A stretch of 64,000 nucleotides of DNA, taken from NCBI RefSeq assembly GCF_018141105.1, contig NZ_CP054839.1:6079411-6143410 (forward strand), in the 5' to 3' direction. The DNA comes from Saccharopolyspora erythraea (GTDB lineage Bacteria; Actinomycetota; Actinomycetes; Mycobacteriales; Pseudonocardiaceae). Below are positions 1 through 8,988 of the stretch, in pieces; positions within the stretch are counted from its first letter, which is position 1; the number at the start of each line of letters is the position of its first letter. Made by a program: the position numbers and the translations under genes. The notes beneath the pieces are model-generated. The model was not told the DNA's origin, did no database searches, and saw only the letters and a list, made by a program, of their open reading frames with translations.

Positions 1-225
1 CCGAACTGGTGGTACCCGGGCCAGCGCCGGCGTTGATCCTGTGCGCGAGCGCAGGCCCACGTAGTACTGCGCGCGGTCCTGAACGAGGTGGCGTTACAGC
101 CCACCGGGTTGGCCTGGTCGCCGACGTCGTCGGCAAGAACCACCCACCCTGCGTGGGCCCGAAGGAGTGCAGTTCCACCGAGGACGACTCGGGCCGCGAC
201 GGCCACCGGATTCGGTCAGAAGTCC

Positions 226-867
226 TTACGGCTGACGGGAACGCGCCTCCGGCGTGTCCGTTTCCGTGGTTGTGGGCCGCCGGAGAAGGGGCATGAGGAT
301 GTCGTCGACGATGCCGGCGATCTCAGCCTGGTCGGGCGCCTCCCCGGTGAGGATGAACTGCTGGAGGATCAGCGCCGGGCCGGTGCGCGCGAGCAGGCTT
401 TCGGGGGCGCTCGGGTCAATCTCGCCGTTGCTCGCGCCTTGCCGCACGATCGCCACGATCGCCTCGAGCCGGGGCATGATCAGTTTCTCCACGACGGCCA
501 CTCGCAGTGCGGGCTCACGCAGGACGTCACCGAACACCGCGAACCCGGGAAACGCTCGGTGCCCGGCCAGGACCTCGGCCATGACCGTCAGCGCTGCCAG
601 CAGATTGTCACGTGTGGAGCAATGGTGGTCGAACTCCTGCGGATCGGGGAGCGTGTGCCGCAGCGCGGCCACGACCATGTCCTGCTTCGACGACCAGCGG
701 CGGTACAGCGCGGCTTTGCCGGTGCGGGCCCGGGCGGCGATGCCTTCCACGGTGAGTCGCGCGTAGCCGACCTCGTCCAGTTCGGCCAGCACCGCCGCGT
801 GGATCGCGGTCTCCAGTGCCTCTCCTCGACGGCGGGTGCGCGGCGTCGAGGCGTTGTCCGTGGCCAT
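226..867 (-). CDS. TetR/AcrR family transcriptional regulator
   Basis: A 213-residue one-domain repressor of TetR type. Residues about 16-70 form the N-terminal helix-turn-helix, with the typical GIAARARTGKAALYRRW stretch, and the remainder is a helical ligand-binding/dimerisation domain with no family-specific motif I can name. It starts at an ATG at 867 and ends at a TAA. It is divergent from the methyltransferase at 964 with about 96 bases between them, so it most likely represses that gene and itself. The ligand cannot be read from the sequence. Confidence 0.9.
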   Translation of the reverse strand: MATDNASTPRTRRRGEALETAIHAAVLAELDEVGYARLTVEGIAARARTGKAALYRRWSSKQDMVVAALRHTLPDPQEFDHHCSTRDNLLAALTVMAEVLAGHRAFPGFAVFGDVLREPALRVAVVEKLIMPRLEAIVAIVRQGASNGEIDPSAPESLLARTGPALILQQFILTGEAPDQAEIAGIVDDILMPLLRRPTTTETDTPEARSRQP

Positions 868-909
868 GCACAGATTGTAGCCGCTGGCGTTCCTTACGGC
901 CTCGTTCTA

Positions 910-922
910 CACTCGCGTAGTG
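910..922. promoter_or_regulatory. Candidate TetR operator between divergent genes
   Basis: CACTCGCGTAGTG is an inverted repeat (CACT, 5-base centre, AGTG) in the middle of the 96-base gap between the TetR gene and the methyltransferase. Position and symmetry fit a TetR half-site pair, but the arms are short and only one copy is present. Confidence 0.25.
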
Positions 923-963
923 AACGCAACCGTCTATTAAACGCGTGGAAGGGTGGCTCACCC

Positions 964-1695
964 ATGGCAGAAAAGGACAACGGCACGGCGGTGCGAACTC
1001 ACGACTTCGAGGAGCTCTACCGAGACGGGAAGGCGACGCTGGGCGCGGCCGGCGCGACTCTCGACGTGGTTCCGTGGGACATCCAGGCGCCGCAGCCGAT
1101 CGTCGTCGAGCTGGAACAGGCCGGGGAGATCATCGGCCCCGTGCTGGACGCCGGATGCGGCCTCGGGGAGAACGCGCTGTTCCTCGCTGAACGCGGCTAC
1201 CGGGTCACCGGGATCGACGCGGCCTCCACCGCGATCGAGGAAGACCAGCGCAAGGCTCGCGAGCGCGGCTTGCAGGTCGAGTTCGTCGTGGCCGACGCGA
1301 CCACGCTGGACGGTGTCGAAGGCCCGTTCCGCACGGTTGTGGACAGCGCGCTCTTGCACTGCCTGGACGAGGAGTCGCGACGAAGCTACGTCTCCGCGCT
1401 CCACGCGATCTGCGAACCCGGAGCTCGGCTGCACGTGATGTGCTTCTCGGACGCGATGCCAGCGGGCCTGCCCATCCATCCCCACACCGAGGCCCAACTG
1501 CGCGCGACATTCAGCGACGGGTGGACGATCCATCGGCTTCAGCGTCGCGTTTACAACACCGCGCTCACCCACGAGGAGATCCACGGCCTCCTGGAGCGAA
1601 GCGCCCTCTCCGCGTTGGACACCAGCTCGCTGGAGACCGACGACATGGGGCGGCTTCTGATGCCGATCTGGCAGCTGACAGTGGAACGGATCTGA
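964..1695 (+). CDS. Class I SAM-dependent methyltransferase
   Basis: A 243-residue Rossmann-fold methyltransferase. Residues 60-70 carry the SAM-binding motif I (VLDAGCGLGEN), followed by GIDAA at about 79-83 at the end of strand beta2 and an acidic FVVADAT motif. The best start is the ATG at 964, since the open frame upstream is only the antisense of the TetR gene. The N-terminus (WDI..PQP) resembles small thiopurine/TehB-like methyltransferases that act on small molecules. Divergence from a TetR gene suggests inducible detoxification or metabolite modification. The substrate is unknown. Confidence 0.85.
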   Translation: MAEKDNGTAVRTHDFEELYRDGKATLGAAGATLDVVPWDIQAPQPIVVELEQAGEIIGPVLDAGCGLGENALFLAERGYRVTGIDAASTAIEEDQRKARERGLQVEFVVADATTLDGVEGPFRTVVDSALLHCLDEESRRSYVSALHAICEPGARLHVMCFSDAMPAGLPIHPHTEAQLRATFSDGWTIHRLQRRVYNTALTHEEIHGLLERSALSALDTSSLETDDMGRLLMPIWQLTVERI

Positions 1696-1831
1696 ACGCG
1701 TCCGCGCCGTTGTCGGTCATCGACCACAACGGCGCGGCCACTCCCCTGCCTCCGATGGATGCGGCCGCCTGGAACCGGCAGAGCAGGGCCGTGGCGATAG
1801 AGCGTTGCAGACAGTGCCCTTGCCGCAAACC

Positions 1832-1924
1832 TCATCCATGCGCCTCACGCGGCGGCTCGTGGGTCCGGTCGGATCCGCCGGCGACCACGCCGCCGTGGAA
1901 AGTTTCTACTCGCTGCTCCAAAGC
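1832..1924 (+). pseudogene. IS3-family transposase fragment
   Basis: About 31 codons read SSMRL...VGSAGDHAAVESFYSLLQS. They match the end of the IS3-family OrfB catalytic core, where GD(N)AAxESFF.LLQ carries the final Glu of the DDE triad. The normal neighbours are missing: no upstream DDE domain, and the downstream WIERTYHRRRR-type segment is lost. This is debris rather than an active element. It lies just beyond the 3' end of the truncated GntR gene. Confidence 0.55.
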
Positions 1925-1975
1925 CCACTCACCAGCACCGATCACGAAGTCCGGCTCGAGTGCCAGGAGACGCGT

Positions 1976-2551
1976 CTAGTGTGTCCCCACTCCCGGTAGG
2001 TCGGATCGTGCAAGCAGGGTTTCGATCATGTGCACCCGGGCTTTCTCGATCCCCGAGCGCACCACCGCACGGATCTCGTCGGCGGACTCGGTGCGAATGA
2101 TGTCCACGAGCCGATGATGGTTGGTGGCGGTGTAGGGGTGGCCGAGCGCGCCCTGCAGGTTCAAAAAGCGTTCGATCTCCTCGTGGAGGGCGTTGATGGC
2201 CTGAGCCATCACGGGGATTCGCGCCAGCTCCGCGATCCGGACGTGGAAGAGCCGGTTCGCTTCGTTCATCGTGGCCGATCCGTCCTCCGTGCGGACGGTC
2301 GAGCCGCTCAGTTCGGCGAGGGCGTCCAACTCAGCCGGGGTCGCTCGCTGGGACGCGAGGACGGCGGCCTCGGGCTCGAGGAGGGCACGCATGCGGTAGG
2401 TGTCCTGAAGCTCCCCGATGTCGACGGCCTTCACGAACGTGCCCCGCCGAGGGATGACCACCACGAGCCCTTCGCGGCGGAGGGCGTTCATCGCCTCGCG
2501 GATCGGCGTGCGGCTCATCCCGTACTGCCCTGTTCCTTCTGAAAACGTCAA
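1976..2551 (-). pseudogene. 5'-truncated FCD-type GntR regulator
   Basis: The frame begins inside the winged helix (GMSRTPIREAMNALRREGLV, residues 11-30) and continues with a normal FCD effector domain (about residues 45-185). FCD GntR proteins usually have 30-40 residues before this point, including the first helix and the start of the HTH. Here the only upstream codon option is a TTG at 2551, and an in-frame stop lies about 35 bases farther upstream (2585-2587). The sequence between that stop and the HTH has no GntR character. The 5' end therefore looks replaced, next to the tRNA-Pro fragment at 2623-2664. It is probably non-functional for DNA binding. Confidence 0.7.
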
Positions 2552-2622
2552 CTGCCGCGTGCTCCCGGCTCCTGGGTGTCGGCGTCAGTCACAGCCTCTG
2601 ACCTGCGAAGACCCTTCGACCG

Positions 2623-2664
2623 TCGGGACTGCGGGAGTCGAACCCACGGCCCCTTGACCCCAGT
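2623..2664 (-). other. tRNA-Pro 3'-half fragment (possible attachment-site remnant)
   Basis: Read on the minus strand this is the 3' part of a tRNA: an anticodon-loop-like ACTGGGGTCAAG, a T-arm (GTGGG, loop TTCGACT, CCCGC), the acceptor strand AGTCCCG, and an A at the discriminator position. An acceptor strand ending in G72 implies C1; C1:G72 with A73 is the signature of bacterial tRNA-Pro. The 5' half (D-arm, acceptor 5' strand) is absent, so it cannot be a functional tRNA. Actinomycete integrative elements such as pSAM2 use the 3' half of tRNA genes as att sites and leave such duplicates, which fits the truncated gene beside it. Confidence 0.5.
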
Positions 2665-2843
2665 GGCGCCCAACCAGTGCCCTATGCGCAGCAACAGGGA
2701 ACCGCAGGCCCAAGCAGACGCCCGACGCGTGCGGACATCGGTACCCGCCGACAGCCGCCGATGACGACCGTCGAGCCGGACCGGTGCGGGCGTGCGCATG
2801 GCCCGTGTGTGCCGCGGGAGTCGCGGGACTGGTTCGGGCGTGT

Positions 2844-3737
2844 TCAGCTCAGGCCGAGGGCGGGGGCGAGTTCGCGCAGTGCGGGTAGTGGGTCGGCGGT
2901 GGGGTCGTCGCCGAGGGCTTGGACGAGTACGTGGTCGGCGCCCGCGTCCAGGTGCCGCTGGACGTGCGCGGCGACCGCTTCGGTGTCACCGATGGCGACC
3001 ATGTGTTCGGCGAGCTTGTCCGAGCCGCCGACGACCAGGTCGGACTCGTCGAAGCCCTGGCGCAGCCAGGACTTCTGGTAGTTCGGCAGCTGCGAGTAGA
3101 TGTGCAGGTGCTGGTGCGCGCGGCGTAGCCCGGTCTCTTGGTCGGTGGTGAGCGCGACCGCTTGCTCGCTGACGACCCATTTGTCGGGGCCGAGCAGTTG
3201 GCGGGTGTGCGCGGTCTGCTCCGGGGTCACCAGGTAGGGGTGGGCTCCGTCGGCGGCGCTGCCGGACAGCTCGATCATCTTCGGGCCCAGCGCGGCCAGC
3301 AGTCGGGCAGGGCGCTGCTCGCCCGGTTCGATCTCGGGCGGGACCGAGTCCATGGCCTGCAGGTACTCGCGCATGGTGCTCAGCGGCTTGGAGTAGGAGC
3401 CGGCGTAGCTGCGCTGCACGAGCGGGGCGTGGCTGACACCCAGCCCGAGCACGAACCGGCCCGGATGCAGCGCCCCGAGCGTGCGGGCACCGGATTCGCT
3501 GGCGGGGGCGCTGCGCGCATGGATGTTGGCGATGCCGGTGCCCACCACCAGCCGCTCGGTGCCGCCCAGCAGCGCGGCGGCCTGGGTGAAGGTCTCCTTG
3601 CCGCCGGCCTCGCCGTAGAACAACGAGGCATAGCCGAGCTGCTCGATCTCGCGGGCACGGGCGATCACGTCGTTGATCGACCATGCGTCGCTGGTCCACC
3701 AAACACCGACACGAGAACCGAAGTTGATCTGAGCCAT
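2844..3737 (-). CDS. LLM-class F420-type flavin-dependent oxidoreductase
   Basis: A 297-residue luciferase-like monooxygenase family protein. Visible features are the first beta-strand region FGSRVGVWW, the ARAREIEQLGYASLFYGEA helix, VGTGIANIHARSA (the usual T/AGV...N/R bulge strand) and LHPGRFVLGLGVSH, the classical LGLG motif before the substrate loop. Actinobacterial members usually use F420 rather than FMN, but cofactor choice is not certain from sequence. It starts at an ATG at 3737 and stands alone. The substrate is unknown. Confidence 0.85.
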   Translation of the reverse strand: MAQINFGSRVGVWWTSDAWSINDVIARAREIEQLGYASLFYGEAGGKETFTQAAALLGGTERLVVGTGIANIHARSAPASESGARTLGALHPGRFVLGLGVSHAPLVQRSYAGSYSKPLSTMREYLQAMDSVPPEIEPGEQRPARLLAALGPKMIELSGSAADGAHPYLVTPEQTAHTRQLLGPDKWVVSEQAVALTTDQETGLRRAHQHLHIYSQLPNYQKSWLRQGFDESDLVVGGSDKLAEHMVAIGDTEAVAAHVQRHLDAGADHVLVQALGDDPTADPLPALRELAPALGLS

Positions 3738-3927
3738 GCCACCGACACTACCGGCGCCTGCCGCAGACGCGCATGATCAACAGGTCTCACATCGTGGCGG
3801 CGGTCTCCCCTCGTTCGGCTCACTTGATAGACACCGAGGGATTAGTGCAGTCAACCCGGGTACCGCGTCCGGCCAGCCTCAGCTGGAGTAACCTACACGC
3901 CGCTCCGACAAGGCGAGGAGATGCATC

Positions 3928-4938
3928 ATGAACTCGTTCTCGCGCGAGAGCGCCAACGGTTTCATGTCGCCAGTCGCGTCCGCCAGCGTTCTCGAGCGAG
4001 CCGAGCAACTCGTCCACCTGCTACGCGACCTCGTCAGATGCGACGCGGTGATGTTGACGGCGTCGAACCCGTTCGCGTCGAGTCCGCAGCACGAGTTGCT
4101 CGCCGCCGACGGCTACTCGGACACAGCACTCGGGCGGCTTTTGGGCGACTTTGTTCCGGACGCGGAGAATCCGGGTTTCCGCCTGGTTCGCAACACGGTC
4201 GGTTCGGCGCTGCGCTGGTCGGATCTTGCGCGTGACTGGAACATCCGGTTTGCCGTGACGTCCATCGCTGAGCAACACCTGATCCCCGCCGGATTCCATG
4301 AAGGTCTCACTGCCTGTTTGTCGTTACCTGACGGTTCTCATGTTGGCGCCGTTCATATGAACTGGAGTGCGTCCCGTGCGGCCACGGACGACAGGCGTCG
4401 AACCGTTGAGCAATTCCGTCCGCTTCTTGCCGGGGCCAGCAATCTCTTGCAGCCTTACCGCGTTCTCGCGGACGAGGTGTATGGCGACGCGCACGTCGCA
4501 TTGATCGGCGCCGGTCTCGAGCAACGCATTCCCGGCCGTGACGTCGGTCCGATCCTCCGATCAGACGGCCAGTTGTGGCCGCTGCTTCTGACGTCGGTTC
4601 CGCACAGGGACGGCCGCTACCTCTGGATCGACGGGGCCGGGACGCTCCACCGGATCGATCTGACCCGATGCGCGGGAACAACGGTGCTCGTGGCCGAGCG
4701 GGAGACGACCGCACCCTACGACCTCACCATGCGAGAACTGCAGATCGTCACGCTCCTTGCCGTCGGCGCCAGCAACCCCGAGATCGCCGATGCCCTTGTC
4801 GTAAGCCGGCGCACGGTCTCGACCCATGTCGAGCACATCCTGGCGAAGCTCGCAGTGGCGTCCCGTGCGGAGGTAGCTGCGCTGGCCATTCGGGAAGGTC
4901 TGTGCTTGATTCAACGCAGCGCTCATTCATTGCTCTGA
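3928..4938 (+). CDS. LuxR-family transcriptional regulator with GAF-like N-terminus
   Basis: A 336-residue regulator. The N-terminal ~250 residues resemble a GAF-type small-molecule sensor and lack an ATPase P-loop. The C-terminal ~65 residues are a LuxR/FixJ helix-turn-helix (MRELQIVTLLAVGASNPEIA and VVSRRTVSTHVEHIL). The start at 3928 follows an AAGGCGAGGAG-like purine stretch about 7 bases upstream. It sits immediately before the alpha/beta-hydrolase at 5133 on the same strand and so may control it. A second LuxR-type protein (6028-8385) converges on the same hydrolase. Confidence 0.85.
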   Translation: MNSFSRESANGFMSPVASASVLERAEQLVHLLRDLVRCDAVMLTASNPFASSPQHELLAADGYSDTALGRLLGDFVPDAENPGFRLVRNTVGSALRWSDLARDWNIRFAVTSIAEQHLIPAGFHEGLTACLSLPDGSHVGAVHMNWSASRAATDDRRRTVEQFRPLLAGASNLLQPYRVLADEVYGDAHVALIGAGLEQRIPGRDVGPILRSDGQLWPLLLTSVPHRDGRYLWIDGAGTLHRIDLTRCAGTTVLVAERETTAPYDLTMRELQIVTLLAVGASNPEIADALVVSRRTVSTHVEHILAKLAVASRAEVAALAIREGLCLIQRSAHSLL

Positions 4939-5132
4939 CCTGCAGCTGGGCAACCTTGGCAGGGCGCGCTGACCGCCGTAAGGCTGCTCAAAACATCAGC
5001 AGTGCCTGCCACATACGTCAGTTGACCGATGTCGCCAAGGCGGAAACCAAACCTAGACTCGCCGCCGTCGACATCCTGCAATGCCAACGCCAGCCCTCAG
5101 AGATTTCCCCTGTACAGATGGAGGAGCAATCC

Positions 5133-6020
5133 GTGAGCAAGATCGAGGAGACCGTCGAGATTCCGCACCTGGGCGGGTCGACCGTCGGGTACACGTTCGG
5201 CAGGCCGTACGACCCCGCGCTGCCGACGCTGGTCCTGATCAACTCCTACACCACCTCGGCCGAGCTGTACCGGGCGCAGTTCGCCGATCCGGCGCTCGGG
5301 TCCGCGGCCAACCTGCTCGCCCTGGAGCCCTACGGCCACGGCCGCACGAGGTCGACGTACCAGCACTTCACCTACTGGGACAGCGCGATCGCGAACCTGC
5401 GGGTCCTCGCGGCCCTCGGGATCGACGAGGCGTTCGTGCTGGGGACCTCGCAGGGCGGCTGGGTGGCGGCCCGCATGGCGCTGCTCGCCCCGGATGTCGT
5501 GAAGGGCCTCATCCCGCTCGGCACGTCGATGGACTTCGAGAGCCCGCGCAGCCGCGACCTGGGGTGCTGGGACGGGATCGAGTTCAACACGCCAACCATC
5601 GACGCCCTCGCCGACCCGGTCGGCGAGGACTGGGTCGTGCCGGACGAGTTCGTAGACGGCGTGTTCAACACGGCCATGGGCGGCCTGACGGCCGAGGAAC
5701 GCGCGTTCTGGCTCGCCACCTACCGTGCGAACTACGCCGGTGACGCCGGACGCCACCGCCTGCGCGTCAGCACGGTGAACCTGCGGGACCGCGACGGGCT
5801 CCACGGCCGACTCGACGAAATCCGCTGCCCCGTCCTGTGGTTGCACGGCACCGCGGACCAGGTGTACTCCGTGGCGAACGCCCAGGAAGAAATCCAGCTG
5901 TTCACCCGCTCCCCCGAGGCGCACCTGCAAGCCATCACGGGTGGGCAGCACTTCCTCAGCGCCTCGAACCCCGCGGAGGTCGACTCCGCGGCGATCGAGT
6001 TCATGAAGCGCTGGGCCTGA
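5133..6020 (+). CDS. Alpha/beta-hydrolase
   Basis: A 295-residue alpha/beta-hydrolase fold enzyme with a complete catalytic triad: nucleophile Ser106 in GTSQGG, acid Asp242 in HGTADQVYS, and His273 in GGQHFLS. I chose the GTG at 5133 because GGAGGAG lies 6 bases upstream. The ATG at 5118 would add only five residues and has no ribosome-binding site. The cap region (about 130-205) is rich in acidic and aromatic residues. Homologues include esterases, lactonases and C-C hydrolases. It follows the LuxR gene at 3928 and converges with another LuxR gene, 7 bases tail-to-tail, so it may be the effector of a local signalling circuit. Confidence 0.85.
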   Translation: MSKIEETVEIPHLGGSTVGYTFGRPYDPALPTLVLINSYTTSAELYRAQFADPALGSAANLLALEPYGHGRTRSTYQHFTYWDSAIANLRVLAALGIDEAFVLGTSQGGWVAARMALLAPDVVKGLIPLGTSMDFESPRSRDLGCWDGIEFNTPTIDALADPVGEDWVVPDEFVDGVFNTAMGGLTAEERAFWLATYRANYAGDAGRHRLRVSTVNLRDRDGLHGRLDEIRCPVLWLHGTADQVYSVANAQEEIQLFTRSPEAHLQAITGGQHFLSASNPAEVDSAAIEFMKRWA

Positions 6021-6027
6021 CCCGACT

Positions 6028-8385
6028 TCAGTCCTTGGTCGGCTGGTGTTCTGCCGCCCATGCGGCGATCTGGTTCCGCGAAGTGAATCCGAGCTTGACG
6101 AGGATGTGCTCGATGTGGGCTTCCGCGGTGCGCTGGGAGATGACCAGGCGAGCGGAGATCTCCTTGTTGCTGAGTCCTTGGGTGGTCAACGCGGCGATTT
6201 CGCGTTCCCTGGGCGTGAGCAGGGACCACTCGTTCTGCGGAGTGGTCCGTTCTGCCCGCTGCGGGGCATCACCGAGGGCGATGCGCACGGCGTCATCGAG
6301 GTCGAGGTGTCTACCGTCGTCGAATGCGGACTCGTAGGCATTGGGCCCGCAGGTTCGTCGCGCAGCCCTTTCGCAGTCCCGGCGGTAGCTGCTCAGGTAG
6401 GTGAACTCCGCCAGTGGGGTACCGAGGGCCTGCCAGAGGGTGTCGGCCGCGCCGAGCAAGGTGGCCGCACGGCAGGCTTCGTCGCGTGGGCCTTCGGCTG
6501 CGACCCACGCGACGGCCTCCATCGACACGGCTGTGCCAAGGAAATCGTTGACTTCGTGAAACCCGCGCACGGCGTCGGTTTGGACGGCGATCGCTCGCTG
6601 CGGGTCGCCGTCGCGCCATACCTGAAGGCCCAGCACCCACAACGCGTACGCCTTCCACCAGCGTTCGTGGTAGGTGTCGCAGAGGGAGCAGCACTCGTCG
6701 CATCGGGCGTGCACCTCTTGGCTGTCGCCCTCCAGGAACGCGATGAGCGCCGACCGGTACAGAGCCATGGCGATGCCGATCGGCTCGTGGACGACTCGGT
6801 GGTGCGTGAGCGCTTCCTCGTAGAGCGACGTCGCGCGTTGTGGATCGCCGTGCAGAGCGGTGATGATGCCGGAGAAAAGCGCGACATAGCCGAGCGTCCT
6901 GCGGTCGTCCAGTTCTTGGCCGAGCCTTCGGGCCTCGTCCAGCCGGTCAGCGGCACTGGTGAGGTCACCTTGCAGGATGGCCAGCCATGCCGTGACCGAC
7001 AGGCCCCACGCGCGCTGCTCCGTTGCTTCGGGAGACATCGCCAGCAGACCGTCGAGCCAACGCCGTCCTTCGCGGAGAGAGCCTGACGAGGGCCAGTACT
7101 GCCAGAGGGCGGCCGCGGCGGCGAGACCGGTGTGTGCTTCCCCCGGCGTCGTCACGGAGAACTCCAGCATCGCCCGGAGGTTGAGGTGCTCGCTGTGGAG
7201 CTGTCGCAACAGTCGTACCTGGTCGGGGGTGAACAGGCCCCGCTCCGCTTCGGCGACGAAGTTGGCGAAGTAGTCGCGGTGACGGCGGGGTGTGGCAACG
7301 TCGCCAAGGGAGGCGAGCTGTTCGGCACCGTACTGGCGGATGGTCTCCAGAAGCCGGTAACGCGGCTGCGGAGAATCCTTTTCCAGCAGTAGTACGGACT
7401 TGGTGACCAGCCCCACCACCAGTTCGGCGACCTCGTTGGTCTCGATGCCGTCACCAGCACACACGGTTTCGGCTGCCGCGAGGTCGAACGTGCCCGCGAA
7501 GACCGACAGCCGCGCCCACAGGACGCGTTCGGCAGGGGTGCACAGATCGTAGCTCCAGTCGATCAGCGCACGAAGGGTCTGCTGCTGCGGCAGCGCCGCC
7601 CGGCTACCGGCAGTGAGCAGGCGGTACCGGTCGTCGAGCCGTTGTACGACCTGCTCCACCGACAAGCCCTGCAGCCGTGCCGCCGCCAGCTCGATCGCCA
7701 GCGGCATCCCGTCGAGGCGCCGGCACAACTGCACCACGGTGGCCGCGTTGTCGTCGTCGACCGTGAAGCCGGGCCGAATCGACTTCGCCCGTTCCGTGAA
7801 CAGGGCGACCGCTTCGTATCGGCTGAGCATCTGTGCTGAGGGCAGTGGGGATTCCGGATCAGGCAGTGACATCGGCAGGACCGGGTAGAAGGTCTCCCCT
7901 GTGATGTTGAGTGCTTCACGACTCGTGACGAGAATCGTGAGGCGCGGAGCCGTCCGCAGCAAGTGGTCCGCGAGGAGCGCACAGCTGTCGAGCACGTGTT
8001 CGCAGTTGTCGAGCACCAGCAGCAGGTGCTTGTCGCAAACGTAGTCCGACAGCTGGTCGATCAGCCCCCGGGATGAACGCCCTTCGATACCCAGCGTTGC
8101 GGCGGCGGCCTCGACCACGAGGCCGGGCTGCCGCAGTGCACCCAGCTCGACCACCCACACTCCGTGGGGAAACGCCCGCCGCACGTTCCTGGCGGACTGC
8201 AGAGCCAGGCGAGTCTTGCCCACACCGCCCGGACCGGTGAGCGTCACCAACCGTGACGAGGACAGCAACTGCTTGACGTCGGTGACTTCACGTCGACGTC
8301 CTACGAAAGTCGTGATGTCGACGGGCAGGTTGCCCTTCTGAGAAGGCAAAGAGGTCGACACCGCACTGCGCTGAGCTGGCGCCAT
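6028..8385 (-). CDS. Large ATP-binding LuxR-family regulator (AfsR/MalT-like STAND)
   Basis: A 785-residue signal-transduction ATPase. The P-loop GPGGVGKT is at 51-58, with the Walker B region LLLVLDNCEHVLD and the LVTSREAL sensor motif typical of STAND/NB-ARC proteins. A TPR-like helical region fills about 350-700, and a LuxR HTH (PREREIAALTTQGLSNKEIS) occupies the last ~65 residues. I prefer the ATG at 8385; a longer frame to 8436 exists but adds atypical sequence. Family members integrate a ligand or partner signal and activate neighbouring genes. It is tail-to-tail with the hydrolase at 5133. Confidence 0.88.
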   Translation of the reverse strand: MAPAQRSAVSTSLPSQKGNLPVDITTFVGRRREVTDVKQLLSSSRLVTLTGPGGVGKTRLALQSARNVRRAFPHGVWVVELGALRQPGLVVEAAAATLGIEGRSSRGLIDQLSDYVCDKHLLLVLDNCEHVLDSCALLADHLLRTAPRLTILVTSREALNITGETFYPVLPMSLPDPESPLPSAQMLSRYEAVALFTERAKSIRPGFTVDDDNAATVVQLCRRLDGMPLAIELAAARLQGLSVEQVVQRLDDRYRLLTAGSRAALPQQQTLRALIDWSYDLCTPAERVLWARLSVFAGTFDLAAAETVCAGDGIETNEVAELVVGLVTKSVLLLEKDSPQPRYRLLETIRQYGAEQLASLGDVATPRRHRDYFANFVAEAERGLFTPDQVRLLRQLHSEHLNLRAMLEFSVTTPGEAHTGLAAAAALWQYWPSSGSLREGRRWLDGLLAMSPEATEQRAWGLSVTAWLAILQGDLTSAADRLDEARRLGQELDDRRTLGYVALFSGIITALHGDPQRATSLYEEALTHHRVVHEPIGIAMALYRSALIAFLEGDSQEVHARCDECCSLCDTYHERWWKAYALWVLGLQVWRDGDPQRAIAVQTDAVRGFHEVNDFLGTAVSMEAVAWVAAEGPRDEACRAATLLGAADTLWQALGTPLAEFTYLSSYRRDCERAARRTCGPNAYESAFDDGRHLDLDDAVRIALGDAPQRAERTTPQNEWSLLTPREREIAALTTQGLSNKEISARLVISQRTAEAHIEHILVKLGFTSRNQIAAWAAEHQPTKD

Positions 8386-8658
8386 AACCAACTCTACTTC
8401 CCACGGCTTGCACACCCGCGTGCAGCAGTTTCGCAAGCCGCCGCTCCGGCTGTCCAGGCCGGCCCGAGGCCGCCTCCAGCCCTTGCGAGGCAGCCGACTC
8501 GCACAGTTGCGCGATCCATGCGTGTCGGCGTCCGACGACCTTCGCTTGTTTCCGGACCGGCCGGAACACCCTCATGTCTCATCAGCCACTACGAACCCAT
8601 CGGTGACGGACGGATGTCCAGCCCCACGTGTACCACCTCCCGATGCAACGGCGGTCTC

Positions 8659-8958
8659 TCATGGGTGGGCCACCCTGTTGCGGCAGAAGTCGTCCCACTC
8701 GGCGACCCGGATGATCGGGGTGGCTCCAACGGACTCATGGCCGCGACCGGTCGAGGTCGTGGCGAACGCGAGCCCGCGAACGCACACCCGTGCCACGTTC
8801 GGAAAGTCGTCGGCGTTGCGGTAGACCTCGACGTAGTCGACGTCGCCGATGAAGTCCGGCGGCGCGCCCTCCTCCCCACCGCGGTCCTCGAGTTGCGGGG
8901 AGCAGCCGGCCACCAGTACCAGCGCCGCGGCAAGGGGAATGATCGTCTTCCTGGTCAT
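8659..8958 (-). CDS. Small secreted lipoprotein, last gene of chaperone operon
   Basis: A 99-residue predicted lipoprotein. It has an MTRK n-region, a hydrophobic IIPLAAALVLVAGC segment with the lipobox LVAGC (lipidated Cys19), then a short acidic linker and a compact domain with two Cys residues. I do not recognise the mature domain. It lies 30 bases downstream of the TPR/OmpA gene on the same strand, so it is probably the end of the eight-gene operon that begins at 16587. It may tether or mark the outer face of the membrane for that system. Confidence 0.75.
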   Translation of the reverse strand: MTRKTIIPLAAALVLVAGCSPQLEDRGGEEGAPPDFIGDVDYVEVYRNADDFPNVARVCVRGLAFATTSTGRGHESVGATPIIRVAEWDDFCRNRVAHP

Positions 8959-8988
8959 GAGAGCCTCTCGCTCGTGTCGTTGCCGCTG

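Noticed and set aside
1-225. Possible gene end at the left edge (minus-strand GWVVLADD resembling a glyoxalase motif)
   Set aside because: Only one weak motif, no continuous family match, and the edge cuts any gene.
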